From Prostheceraeus crozeri (Eukaryota; Platyhelminthes; Polycladida; Euryleptidae), in NCBI GenBank assembly GCA_907163375.1, contig CAJQUW010009290.1:434001-498000 (forward strand): 64,000 nt of DNA, in the 5' to 3' direction. Of this stretch, positions 45,143-53,448 are shown piece after piece; the stretch's first letter is position 1; the number at the start of each line of letters is the position of its first letter. A program made the translations under genes and the position numbers. The notes under the pieces are model-generated. The model was not told the origin of the DNA. It saw only the letters and a program-made list of their open reading frames with translations, and made no database searches.

Positions 45143-46030
45143 ATGATGTTACCAAATGTTGGTGGAGGTGCATATATCCCGAATAATCGTGAATCAGAAA
45201 TAGAACTAGAAAATTATATAATGAAAACTGGAGACGTTTTATCTGGTCCATTACATCTTTCTATTCTTCCACAACAAAATACAGAGTTAACAAATAAACA
45301 ATATGTTGATACACAAATCAATGACTTAAAAGAAAAATATATAAACGATGTTATGGTTCCGCTGATGAATGAATTAAAGTTGCTAAAACTTAATGACAAA
45401 TCATTAAACGAAAAATTATTAAAACTTGATAAAAAGGATAGAGAGCTAGAAGCAGATATAGCAAAACTTTTTAAAAAGATTTCTGAACAATCAAAAATTT
45501 TAATATTACTTTCTTTAAATTTAAAATCTGCTGTAATTAAAAATAAACATCAGATAAAAATGTTAAAAGAACAATTAGAAGATGAAATAGAAAAACTACC
45601 TGAAAGAATTAAAAAAAATTTAAAACAGTTACAAACTACATTCCAAAAAAGTGTGAATGAATTGAGTTCTAAAATTGCTCAACAAATTAAAAAAATAAAT
45701 CAATTAAAAATTGAAGTAAAATCACTTAATGAAAAAGTTGATAAAATGAAAACTCTGAAAATCAATTTAGAAAATGAATTAAAGAAAAATTTACAAGAAA
45801 ACTCTAAAGAAAATAAAGAACAGTTAGATTCCGTTAAAAGAAAAGTAGATGGTCTTAAAGTTCAATTAAATGCTTTAAAAACAGAATTAAAGAAAAGTGA
45901 GAAAAAATTAGAAATGACTGAAAAAGAAATTAAAGTACATCACACGCTTCTTGATGCAATAGATAAAGTGCAACAAGCAATTAATAAAGTTATCTCGAAG
46001 TTGTTAGATATTCATAAACGTAAATCTTAA
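45143..46030 (+). CDS. Fibre-like coiled-coil protein of the Polinton
   Basis: Start MMLPNVGGGAYIPNN at 45143. The motif MKTGDVLSGPLHLS, followed within about 25 residues by NKQYVDTQI, matches the pattern seen at the root of phage tail fibres (GxMSGxLxL ... ATKxYVD). The remaining 220 residues are an almost unbroken heptad coiled coil (EKLLKLDKKDRELEADIAKL and onward). In tail fibres that motif precedes trimeric coiled coils. A spike or fibre is therefore a reasonable inference, at the head of the rightward virion-gene block. Confidence 0.6.
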   Translation: MMLPNVGGGAYIPNNRESEIELENYIMKTGDVLSGPLHLSILPQQNTELTNKQYVDTQINDLKEKYINDVMVPLMNELKLLKLNDKSLNEKLLKLDKKDRELEADIAKLFKKISEQSKILILLSLNLKSAVIKNKHQIKMLKEQLEDEIEKLPERIKKNLKQLQTTFQKSVNELSSKIAQQIKKINQLKIEVKSLNEKVDKMKTLKINLENELKKNLQENSKENKEQLDSVKRKVDGLKVQLNALKTELKKSEKKLEMTEKEIKVHHTLLDAIDKVQQAINKVISKLLDIHKRKS

Positions 46031-46195
46031 ACGAGTATTGTAAATATTAACCTAAATATTTTTTACCTACAAAAAATAAAAATCATAAAAAATATAAATA
46101 TAATTTAAAAAATATAAATATAATTTTAAAAATATAAAAGTATAAATATAATTTTTAAAAAAAATTTAAAAATATAAAAGTATATAATTTTAAAA

Positions 46196-46369
46196 ATGGA
46201 TAAAATTAGAGCTGATAATTTTAAAAGAATAAAACAATTAGAAGAGTTAATAAAACAAAGAAATATTATGAAAGAAAATCATAGAATAAAAAGAATGATT
46301 GATGCAGGTTTGGTTCCTGATAAAGTTAAACCAAAAACCCAATCTGTAAAAGTTAAGAACAAAAAATAA
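46196..46369 (+). CDS. 57-residue basic ORF, copy of another ORF's leader
   Basis: Reads MDKIRADNFKRIKQLEELIK at the start, ending in a Lys-rich tail. Nearly the same sequence is encoded on the opposite strand at about 36995-37098, ahead of the 36265-36999 ORF. It is a short helical basic peptide, unknown function. Confidence 0.5.
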   Translation: MDKIRADNFKRIKQLEELIKQRNIMKENHRIKRMIDAGLVPDKVKPKTQSVKVKNKK

Positions 46370-46389
46370 ACATTTTTTTTATAATGGAA

Positions 46390-46418
46390 ATCGGAGATGT
46401 CTTCCAGGGCTTCGCCCG
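46390..46418 (-). repeat. Double-hairpin unit 10
   Basis: ATC-GGA-GAT core hairpin, then TTCCA, then GGGC-TTC-GCCC, in the leader 40 bases before the next ORF. Confidence 0.8.
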
Positions 46419-46458
46419 TATTTATATTTTTCCCAAAAGTCAAATTTATTACTAAAAA

Positions 46459-46944
46459 ATGCCTATAATTTATAAACACAATCTTAAACAATTTGCTTCA
46501 AATCAAAAAATTGCTCATGAACCACGTATGAATCCGGTTTACCATTATGATAATAGAGAAACCGTTCAAAAAGAAGGGGATGGCATCTTTTCTGGTATTG
46601 GTAGTATCGTTAACTTAATTAAAAATAATAAAGATTTGATTACATCTGCTGCAAAAGGAGCAGCTGCTATAGGTAGTACAGCTAGTGCAATATCAAATGC
46701 TGTCAAGTCTCAAAACGAATTAAAACAACTAGAAGCTATTCGTAAACTCAAGAATGATTCCGAAGAACTAAAAAAATTAAAAAAACTTTCAGATGAAACA
46801 AAAAACAAAATTGCTAACATAGCTGTAGAGGGTGATAGTAAACAAAATGAAAAAACAATTGAAGAAATAAGAGGTAATGGCGTGAGCAGCAACCTTCGGT
46901 CTAACCAGCAAAGCTGTAGCGGAGCTGGTCTAGCAAAATTCTAA
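46459..46944 (+). CDS. Minor virion-type protein with amphipathic segment
   Basis: 161 residues. GDGIFSGIGSIVNLIKNN is followed by an Ala/Ser-rich hydrophobic stretch AAKGAAAIGSTASAISNAV (residues 64-82), then a charged coiled coil. Proteins of this shape in Polintons and adintoviruses are compared with adenovirus minor membrane-active proteins. Family assignment is by resemblance. The C-terminal end carries a double-hairpin-like sequence. Confidence 0.5.
   Translation: MPIIYKHNLKQFASNQKIAHEPRMNPVYHYDNRETVQKEGDGIFSGIGSIVNLIKNNKDLITSAAKGAAAIGSTASAISNAVKSQNELKQLEAIRKLKNDSEELKKLKKLSDETKNKIANIAVEGDSKQNEKTIEEIRGNGVSSNLRSNQQSCSGAGLAKF
46889..46927. repeat. Worn hairpin unit inside an ORF
   Basis: AACC-TTC-GGT(C)T followed by ACCAGC answered by GCTGGT. 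It forms the last dozen codons of the 46459-46944 ORF. Confidence 0.5.
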
Positions 46945-47015
46945 AATTATATTTTAGTAAAAATTTTTTTTTCTGTCTGTGAGAAAAACAAAAAGTCAAA
47001 TTATTTTTTATAAAA

Positions 47016-48349
47016 ATGTCTTCGCTTATCGAAAATAAATTTAAATTAGACGATCCTCCGTTCGTCAGTTATAATCAAAAAAAGAATGACTATATAAGAA
47101 TTGCCATGAATCCCGGATCTTTTAGTAGAGTAAACACTGGAGGTGATTTAATTTTTGAAGTTGATAATCAGCAGAGTTATTTATATTTACCTGATTCATT
47201 TTTACACTGTGAATATTCTTTATATAGTGATGCTAATTTTACAACACCATTACCAGATACCGATAATATTACACTAGAGAATAATTTTTTCCCAAGTTTA
47301 TTTACACAAATGCGTTTAGATGTTGCAACTCAAAATATAGAAACAATAAGTGATTCTCCAGGTGTAATTGATACAATGCTTAGATTTGTAACAATTGGTG
47401 AAAATAATAAAAAGCATGAAATCGAAGGTTGGTTTCCTGATACTAATGATGGTATAATTGTTGATGATTTAACTCACGCTGGAACAGATGCAGCAGGAAT
47501 TGCGAAAGATGTAGAAAATATTGCAAAACATTTAAATAAAACAAATAATGATGCATATAAAGAAAGACGTGAATTTAACAAAAAAAGTAAACAGACAGTA
47601 AATTGGTCATTGTCTCCATTATTCGGTTATTTAGATTATGATAAAATATCATATCAATTAAAATTTAAATTAATAATTCATCGTACAGCAAATAATGAAT
47701 TAATCTTTTTTGGTAAGACTGGAAAAAAAGCATATTTAAAAATTGATAGACTTGAATGGTGGATTAAGCATATTACTCCTAGTTTAGAGATTGAAACAGC
47801 TATTGCAAAAAGATTAAATACTAACAAACCAATTCCAGTAAATTTTCTAAAGAGAACTGCTAGTTCAGTAACTTTTTCCGAACAAAGATTTAACTGGCAT
47901 TTTACTAGAACTGCGAATACTCCAAGATATTTATTACTAACATTTCAAAGAAATAATTCTCCAAGTTTTGAAAGAACAATAATATTTTTCATATTAATAC
48001 AATTCGAAGTTTACAAGTTTCATTAAATCAAACTCGATATCCAATTGATCCATTAAGATTCGATGATACCAATAATCAATTTATGGAAGGATATGATTCT
48101 TATAGAAATCTTTGTATTGAATTTGGAGTTGAACCACAATTAACTCCTGGAGATTGGAGACATTTATATCCAATTTTCTGTTTCGATTTAAGTGCACAAT
48201 CTGAAGATATTATTAAAAATGATTGTGATGTAACAATTAATATTGAAAAGAAAGATTCCACAACTTCATTGATGGCTTATGGTTTATTGCTAGAAGATGC
48301 AAAATATTCTATTGAAATTCTTAATGGAAAGATGGTTAGGATCGGCTAA
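47016..48349 (+). pseudogene. Major capsid protein region, double jelly-roll type, broken
   Basis: Begins MSSLIENKFKLDDPPFVSYN. Blocks such as RVNTGGDLIFEVDNQQSYLY, DSPGVIDTMLRFV, VNWSLSPLFGYLDYDK, RLEWWIKHITPSLEI and, near the end, LTPGDWRHLYPIFCFDLS are the pattern of the Polinton major capsid protein, which builds the icosahedral shell as trimers with two jelly-rolls. It is the largest gene of the rightward block, between two small hydrophobic virion-type ORFs. Broken as part of the fossil. Confidence 0.8.
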
Positions 48350-48385
48350 AGCGCTAAAGCCAGAGGAGCTTTGCTCCGATAGGTT
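48348..48385. repeat. Hairpin unit 11 at the end of the capsid region
   Basis: GGCT...AGCC stem, then GGAGC-TTT-GCTCC (48365-48377) with a 3-base loop. It follows the two-hairpin plan with different sequence and overlaps the stop of the capsid region. Confidence 0.7.
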
Positions 48386-48525
48386 AATTAAAATTTTTTT
48401 CATAACTAGAATAGATTATAATTTTTGTTAACTTAAAATTTCTTAACTTAAAATTTTTTCATAACTAGAATAGATTTAAATTTTTTGATAACTTTAAATT
48501 CTTAACTTAAAATTTTTTATTAAAA

Positions 48526-49068
48526 ATGTCGCAAGCGAAAAGTAATATTAATAATAAAACTGTTGAATTAAAATTACGTAATATTGTTGACAAAAATACC
48601 CCTAAAACTATTACGATTAATAAAAAAAAGTATTATATAAGTAAACCAATGATAGAGAATATTCAATTACAAGAAGAAAAGAATGGTGGGATTCTCCCAT
48701 TAATTCCACTAATAATAGGAGGCATAGGTGCAGCAGGAAGTGTTGCAGGTGGGACAGCTGGTATTGTCCAAGCAGTAAATAAAAATAAATCAGAGAAGGC
48801 AGCATTAGAAGAACAAAAACGACATAATAGAGAGTTAGAGAAAGTTGCTAGAGGAGAAGGGACATCGGTTCATGGGACATCGGAGATGTCTTCCAGGGCT
48901 TCGCCCGAAGGAAAAGGAGTAGTAGATAATTTTATTAGTAAATTAAAATTAGTTGATGAAGGAAAACGAGTTCTTAAAAATATTCTCCACAATGTTGATG
49001 ATTTAATTGAAATTAAAGAAACTAAAGATGGTTCTGGAGTATATCTAAGTCCTAGTATGATAAGGTAA
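48526..49068 (+). CDS. Hydrophobic virion-type protein, adenovirus pX-like
   Basis: 180 residues. GGILPLIPLIIGGIGAAGSV and the following Ala/Gly stretch (residues 54-80) make one long hydrophobic segment, followed by KAALEEQKRHNRELEK. This arrangement, a Gly-rich hydrophobic segment then an RHN helix, is what I recall from small virion proteins of adintoviruses and Polintons. A double-hairpin unit inside it is read as SRASPEGKG without breaking the frame. Confidence 0.55.
   Translation: MSQAKSNINNKTVELKLRNIVDKNTPKTITINKKKYYISKPMIENIQLQEEKNGGILPLIPLIIGGIGAAGSVAGGTAGIVQAVNKNKSEKAALEEQKRHNRELEKVARGEGTSVHGTSEMSSRASPEGKGVVDNFISKLKLVDEGKRVLKNILHNVDDLIEIKETKDGSGVYLSPSMIR
48876..48907 (-). repeat. 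Double-hairpin unit 12, inside an ORF
   Basis: GACATC-GGA-GATGTC, then TTCCA, then GGGC-TTC-GCCC. In frame within the 48526-49068 ORF. A partial second GACATCGG lies just upstream at 48861. Confidence 0.9.
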
Positions 49069-49074
49069 TAACCT

Positions 49075-49098
49075 CAGGACCTTTGGTTCTTTTCGGTA
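49075..49098. repeat. Worn hairpin unit
   Basis: GACC-TTT-GGTTC with a spoiled partner, directly after the stop of the previous ORF. Confidence 0.5.
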
Positions 49099-49140
49099 AA
49101 ACAATTTTTTTTATCTTCTTAATTTTTTTTATCTTTTAAA

Positions 49141-50445
49141 ATGAATACTAAAAATTCCGAAAATTTAATTAAATTAAAAATTTCTAATTTAGATTTATTG
49201 AATTATCTATTAAACAAAAATAAAAACTCAAACTGTCAGCATATTGGAGGTGACAAGTACAAAGTTCCACACCACTTCGGTGGTGATATACAAAAAACAT
49301 TAGAAAACTTTCCTGGATTTATTTGGAGTAAATATTCGAAAGAAAAACATCTTCCTGGTCATTCATATACTGGGCCAGGAACTCGATTAGATATAAGACT
49401 AGATGAGAATAATAATCCGAAACCAGGTGAAGAACCAATAAATAGAGTAGATGCCGCCGCTTACAGGCATGATTTAGCTTATCGAAATCATGATCTAAGT
49501 TCTCGTCATGCAGCTGATAAGAAGATGATTCAAGAATTAGATAGCATTCAAAATCCTACATTTAGAGAAAAAATTGAAAGAATGTTTGTTAAGAAAGCTT
49601 TACAAGCTAAAATATTATTCGGTCAGGGTTTAAATGAAAATCATAATTCAGACGTTTATGCATCTGAAATTCATAAAGAATATAGAAAGCCTAAATATTT
49701 ATTAAAAGTAAAAGTATTTAATAAAGATGATATTTGGAGTGCTGATCTTATTCATATGCCGAATGAAAGGGACTACAAATACGCATTGACCGTTATAGAT
49801 TTATATACACGATATGCTTGGGTAAAGCCTTTAAAAAATAAAAATGGTCTTTCAGTTAAATATGCGTTTGAAGAAATCTTTAAAGAAAGTAATAGAAAGC
49901 CAAAAAAATTGTTTGTTGATAAAGGGTCGGAATTTTATAACCGAAACGTTCAGCCACTATTTGAAATTGTTTATTCAACTGAAAACGCTGGGAAGGCCGT
50001 AGTGATAGAAAGATTCAATCGGACGTTAAAAAATAAAATTTTCAAGAAATTTACTCAGCAAGGAAATCAGAAATGGTTAAAAATATTACCAGGAGTTGTA
50101 GAAGAGTACAATAATAAAGTTCATTCTGGTATTGAAGAAACTCCAAAGAATGCTTCTGTCGACCCTGATTTGATAAGAAAAAAAATATTCGAGAATAATA
50201 ATTCGAATGAGAGTAATCCGAATTTGCAGAAACGTAAGCCGAAATTTAAAATTGGGGATAGGGTACGAATATTTAAATATAATAATAAATTCGAGAAAGG
50301 TTTCGTAGGCTATTGGACTAAAGAGATATTTGAAGTTTGCAAAATAAATCAAAGTTATCCGATTACTTATGAAATTAAAGATTTAGATAATGAGGATATC
50401 AGAGGCCGTTTTTATCAAAATGAATTACAGAAAACAGAGCTTTAA
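49141..50445 (+). CDS. PLA2-like domain joined to Polinton integrase
   Basis: 434 residues in one frame. Residues about 55-165 resemble the parvovirus VP1 phospholipase A2 domain: YTGPGTRL (77-83) as calcium loop and AAYRHDLAYRNHD (106-118) with the catalytic His-Asp pair. Residues about 185-434 are an rve-type integrase: WSADLIHM (D202), LFVDKGSEF (D260) and VVIERFNRTLK (E290) give the DDE triad, and FKIGDRVRIFKYNNKFEKGF with YWTKEIFEV is the SH3-like tail of Polinton integrases. The integrase inserts the element; parvovirus PLA2 helps virions leave endosomes. Having both in one reading frame is unusual. Confidence 0.85.
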   Translation: MNTKNSENLIKLKISNLDLLNYLLNKNKNSNCQHIGGDKYKVPHHFGGDIQKTLENFPGFIWSKYSKEKHLPGHSYTGPGTRLDIRLDENNNPKPGEEPINRVDAAAYRHDLAYRNHDLSSRHAADKKMIQELDSIQNPTFREKIERMFVKKALQAKILFGQGLNENHNSDVYASEIHKEYRKPKYLLKVKVFNKDDIWSADLIHMPNERDYKYALTVIDLYTRYAWVKPLKNKNGLSVKYAFEEIFKESNRKPKKLFVDKGSEFYNRNVQPLFEIVYSTENAGKAVVIERFNRTLKNKIFKKFTQQGNQKWLKILPGVVEEYNNKVHSGIEETPKNASVDPDLIRKKIFENNNSNESNPNLQKRKPKFKIGDRVRIFKYNNKFEKGFVGYWTKEIFEVCKINQSYPITYEIKDLDNEDIRGRFYQNELQKTEL

Positions 50446-50478
50446 CCTTTAGGTGGCGCTTTAGCTAGCTTCGCTTGA
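50446..50478. repeat. Worn hairpin unit
   Basis: ACCT-TT-AGGT followed by GGCG and AGCTAGCT-like pairing, directly after the integrase stop and before the convergent protease gene; it may act at both 3' ends. Confidence 0.45.
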
Positions 50479-50479
50479 G

Positions 50480-50908
50480 TTATAGATTGTTTAACTCTAA
50501 CATAATATCTAGAAATGGTACTCCTTTTTGTAATTTGTACAAAACGTATAAACATAATTGTCCACAATAGGTAGTGCCTGGTGTTTGAATTTGAAACGTA
50601 TTGTATGTTCCCGTTCCAAGTAATTCTGTTACTTCATTTGTAGGTGGAAGTCCGTATGAGTCAAAATAATAATTATCTCCGTTTTTACTAAAGATACCTG
50701 CTGACCAATGTACGCCGTTTTGGTCTGAAGTGTGAAGATTCGTTATGAAATTTACAGTTATTGATGGCCTATTTTTTAGGAATTGTAATTCGTTTCTCAT
50801 TAGAACATGAAAATTCTTTATTCCTAATTCATTTGCGATTTTCTTTAGGTCGAAATTTGTCGTAGTTTGCGTTCCATATAATTTCAAAAACTCATTTATG
50901 TTGCTCAT
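50480..50908 (-). CDS. Adenain-like cysteine protease of the Polinton
   Basis: 142 residues, open throughout. The catalytic pattern of the Ulp1/adenain clan is present in order: GVHWSAGIF (His67), YYFDSYGLPP (Asp83) and TTYCGQLCLYVL (Cys115). Polinton proteases are small and match this length. By analogy with adenovirus it would mature virion proteins. Convergent with the integrase ORF. Confidence 0.88.
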   Translation of the reverse strand: MSNINEFLKLYGTQTTTNFDLKKIANELGIKNFHVLMRNELQFLKNRPSITVNFITNLHTSDQNGVHWSAGIFSKNGDNYYFDSYGLPPTNEVTELLGTGTYNTFQIQTPGTTYCGQLCLYVLYKLQKGVPFLDIMLELNNL

Positions 50909-50943
50909 TTTATAATAAAAAAATTTCTTAAGAGACCCCTAGA

Positions 50944-51127
50944 AGTCAGAGGGGGGGTATTGATTTAAAACTGGTCTCTAATGATGTCTTTCTTTACTAC
51001 TTAGTCAGAAGGGAGGGGGTATTGATTTAAAACTGTTCCACAATGATGACTTTCCTTGCTACTTAGTCAGAAGGGAGGGGGTATTGATTTAAAACTGTTC
51101 TCTAATGATGTCTTTCTTTACTACTTA
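50944..51127. repeat. 62-bp tandem repeat, three copies
   Basis: Units start at 50944, 51003 and 51065, each beginning AGTCAGA, then a G-run and TATTGATTTAAAACTG. Upstream of the protease gene, in a long spacer. Confidence 0.9.
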
Positions 51128-51129
51128 TT

Positions 51130-51523
51130 CGATTTTGAAATGATTTAATTTAATCTAAATTAAAACGTTACATTGTTCCATTTTATTCTTATGAACTCTT
51201 GTTAAGAGAATATTGATTGTTTTATCTGTATTAAGACATTAGCAACATCTGTTACCAAATTTCTCAACATGAACAGCTGCTAGCAGTTTAAGCTATTCAG
51301 TATGAGAGAATTCTTTGTGACCCGCATAACTCAACTTTTCACTTGAACAGCTGCTGCCATTATTCCACGTATTACTGCGTGTATTCATTCATTCTGCGAG
51401 CGTTCTACGAGACTGTGACTGCTTACGAATCATCTGTGACCTTTATCTATTTTGGTCAATTTCATCAGCGACTTTCAACAATTTTATTTTTTATCATAAT
51501 TAATTCACTACGTTTTAACGAAA
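51130..51523. other. Spacer, no gene seen
   Basis: Less AT-extreme than the rest of the Polinton. Possibly the promoter of the accessory region that follows. Confidence 0.35.
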
Positions 51524-52113
51524 ATGGCACGTTCAAGCATCGCCTTTGCCGATTTGAAAAGAAAAATTTCAGACACTATTGTGAACGAAGATCAACGGAA
51601 GAAGTGTATTGAGATGCTAACAGAATTTCAGGAGAAATATCTTAAACCAAGGGAGGAAGAAGACATCCACGCATCAAAAACATTCAGAGAATTTTTAGTG
51701 ATAAATCGATTTGAAGACACATTGCAAGATAACGCCATCAATATCAGTTCAACTATAATTTTGAAGAAGAAATTCAAAGAGACATCTTACCATCAGAGCT
51801 AACTAATTATTTAGCACATTTAAGAAGAGAAGAAGACATTTCGGTGAACAATACTGTGAAGTTATCGTTGTTAAAAGGAAGAGCTTTGACTGTAATCCGG
51901 GGAAGTGGCCATGTTTGTAAACAATTAGGTTATTCCAGAGGCTATAACATCTTTTTAAGAAAATTTTATAAACTATATTTACGATTTCCGTTTATTAAGA
52001 ACTCGACGGAATCTATATCATTTTTCAAAAGGAACTTCGCTATTATTGACTCGTATCTTCGCCATGGGAGACAGCGCCCAACCCTTGATGAAATACTAAA
52101 CTCAATCAATTGA
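51524..52113 (+). CDS. Polinton accessory coding region, unknown
   Basis: Protein-like coding stretches. The first begins MARSSIAFADLKRKISDTIV and is acidic and helical; the later part reads KGRALTVIRGSGHVCKQLGY and RHGRQRPTLDEILNSIN. Its base composition is nearer to the host than to the other Polinton genes, which suggests later gain. Whether it is one gene or two, spliced or broken, cannot be told. No family recognised. Confidence 0.45.
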
Positions 52114-52139
52114 AACGGTAAGCTACTCGCAATGGATAA

Positions 52140-52500
52140 TAGTACTATGAGTATTACCTTATTTCTATTTACGAGAAACAAATGTATCATGCCATAATAC
52201 ATTTTCTAGTCAACATATTTTATTCGTTGTAAACCATGCTACTTGTCCTCATTGGTTTTATAGTTCTATGAGCCTTACCTTATTTTACTCATACAGAAAC
52301 AATTGTATCATGGCATAATACATTTTCTAGTCAACATATTTTATTCGTTGTAAACCATGCTACTTGTCCTCATTGGTTTTATAGTTCTATGAGCCTTACC
52401 TTATTTTACTCATACAGAAACAATTGTATCATGGCATAATACATTTTCTAGTCAACATATTTTATTCGTTGTAAACCATGCTACTTGTACATAGTACTTG
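52140..52500. repeat. 121-bp tandem repeat, about three copies
   Basis: ATTTTCTAGTCAACATATTT recurs at 52201, 52322 and 52443. The copies are nearly identical, so the array is recent. It lies between the accessory region and the right TIR. Confidence 0.95.
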
Positions 52501-52544
52501 TCTGTGATGTGAATAAAATATTTCAAAGATGGAAATGTGTTTTC

Positions 52545-52771
52545 ATTTTGTATCGAGTTAAAGCAGTAGCAACTACTGGAATTGTAAGAACGCCAGATGA
52601 AATGACAATTGTTAAAGCATTAGACCATCTCTTTCTTAACTTTTTATAATGCTCTAATCTTAATAATAATTGAGATTCCTTATCTTTCATATACCTAACT
52701 CTATCTTTGTGTTTTTCTTTATTCATTTTTTCAATGTTCATTTTTTCAATGTTCATTTTTTCAATGTCCAT
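52545..52771 (-). pseudogene. Second copy of the 33492-34181 gene head
   Basis: Minus-strand stretch with KHKDRVRYMKDKESQLLLRL and ALTIVISSGVLTIPVVATAL, related to the ORF inside the left end. It is preceded by short tandem repeats of a coding unit reading MNIEK. It extends the terminal symmetry inward beyond the near-identical TIR, but is more diverged. Confidence 0.8.
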
Positions 52772-52882
52772 TAAAGTAGAACTACGTTAATATGATAACG
52801 AAGGATATATTCTTGAGGTTCCTTCCATTTCTGAAGTTCCTTCCACTTTTGTTTCTTCCATTTTTAAAGAAATATTTTTAAC

Positions 52883-52908
52883 GGGCGAAGCCATGAACCT
52901 TCGGTTCG
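52883..52908 (+). repeat. Double-hairpin unit 13 (right TIR)
   Basis: GGGC-GAA-GCC, then AT, then GAACC-TTC-GGTTC. Partner of unit 2. Confidence 0.88.
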
Positions 52909-53041
52909 CAAGTCACATGATATATTTTAAAAACCTGAAAGATGGATAAAATTCATGAATTTGAGATTCTTAACTTTTATGATTTTTTCGGTGTCCGGGT
53001 TTTCGGTGTCCTAGAACGGTCATGATTTAAGCAATGAAAAT

Positions 53042-53069
53042 CGAACCGAAGGTTCTAGGGCTTCGCCCG
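53042..53069 (-). repeat. Double-hairpin unit 14 (right TIR)
   Basis: GAACC-GAA-GGTTC, then TA, then GGGC-TTC-GCCC. Partner of unit 1, unchanged. Confidence 0.9.
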
Positions 53070-53190
53070 ATTGTAATTCTCAAATTTGAGATACTCAACT
53101 TTTATAATTTTTGGTGTCCTGGAACGGTCATGATTTTGAGGGTGAAAATTGTAATTCTCAAATTTGAGATTTTGAAAAATTTGAAAATTG

Positions 53191-53394
53191 AGTACTTTTA
53201 AAAACGACATAAATTCATGAATTTAGTCCCTTTTTCAGGTTTTTAAGACCTAAATTCATGAATTTATGTCGTTTTTAAAAGTACCATTTTTGAAAAAAAT
53301 GGTACTTTTTGAATGAACCAAATTCATGAATTTAGGTCTTAAAAACCTGAAAAAGGGACTAAATTCATGAATTTATGTCGTTTTTAAAAGTACT
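53191..53394. repeat. Foldback inside right TIR
   Basis: Mirror of 32975-33178, with the same four AAATTCATGAATTT palindromes and about 100-bp arms. Confidence 0.85.
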
Positions 53395-53442
53395 ATTTTT
53401 TTTGATTTTATGGTGTCCTGGTCCGGTCTTTTTCCCATTACT

Positions 53443-53448
53443 TACGAT
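53443..53448. other. Polinton target site duplication, right
   Basis: TACGAT, identical to 32921-32926. Confidence 0.95.

Larger units (their letters stand above)
32927..53442. mobile_element. Polinton/Maverick element (adintovirus-like), nearly whole
   Basis: A 20,516-bp element with exact TACGAT duplications, TIRs of about 640 bp beginning AGTAATGGGAAAAAGACC, and the full Polinton core set: PolB, integrase, protease, packaging ATPase, major capsid and penton-like regions. Accessory ORFs include a PLA2-like domain, a second ATPase, a fibre-like protein and zinc fingers. Genes on the left half run mostly leftward and those at 45-50.4 kb rightward. TIRs are about 97% identical by eye, so the insertion is young. 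It is a fossil, with roughly half a dozen breaks. It is much more AT-rich than the host flanks. Confidence 0.97.
52794..53442 (-). repeat. Polinton right TIR
   Basis: Reverse complement of 32927-33559 at about 97% by eye, ending at CCCATTACT before TACGAT. Carries the mirrored foldback and double-hairpin units. Confidence 0.95.

Noticed and set aside
33302-53069. CRISPR-like interpretation of the regularly recurring short palindromes
   Set aside because: Spacing is irregular, units lie in both orientations and within genes, and the DNA is eukaryotic.
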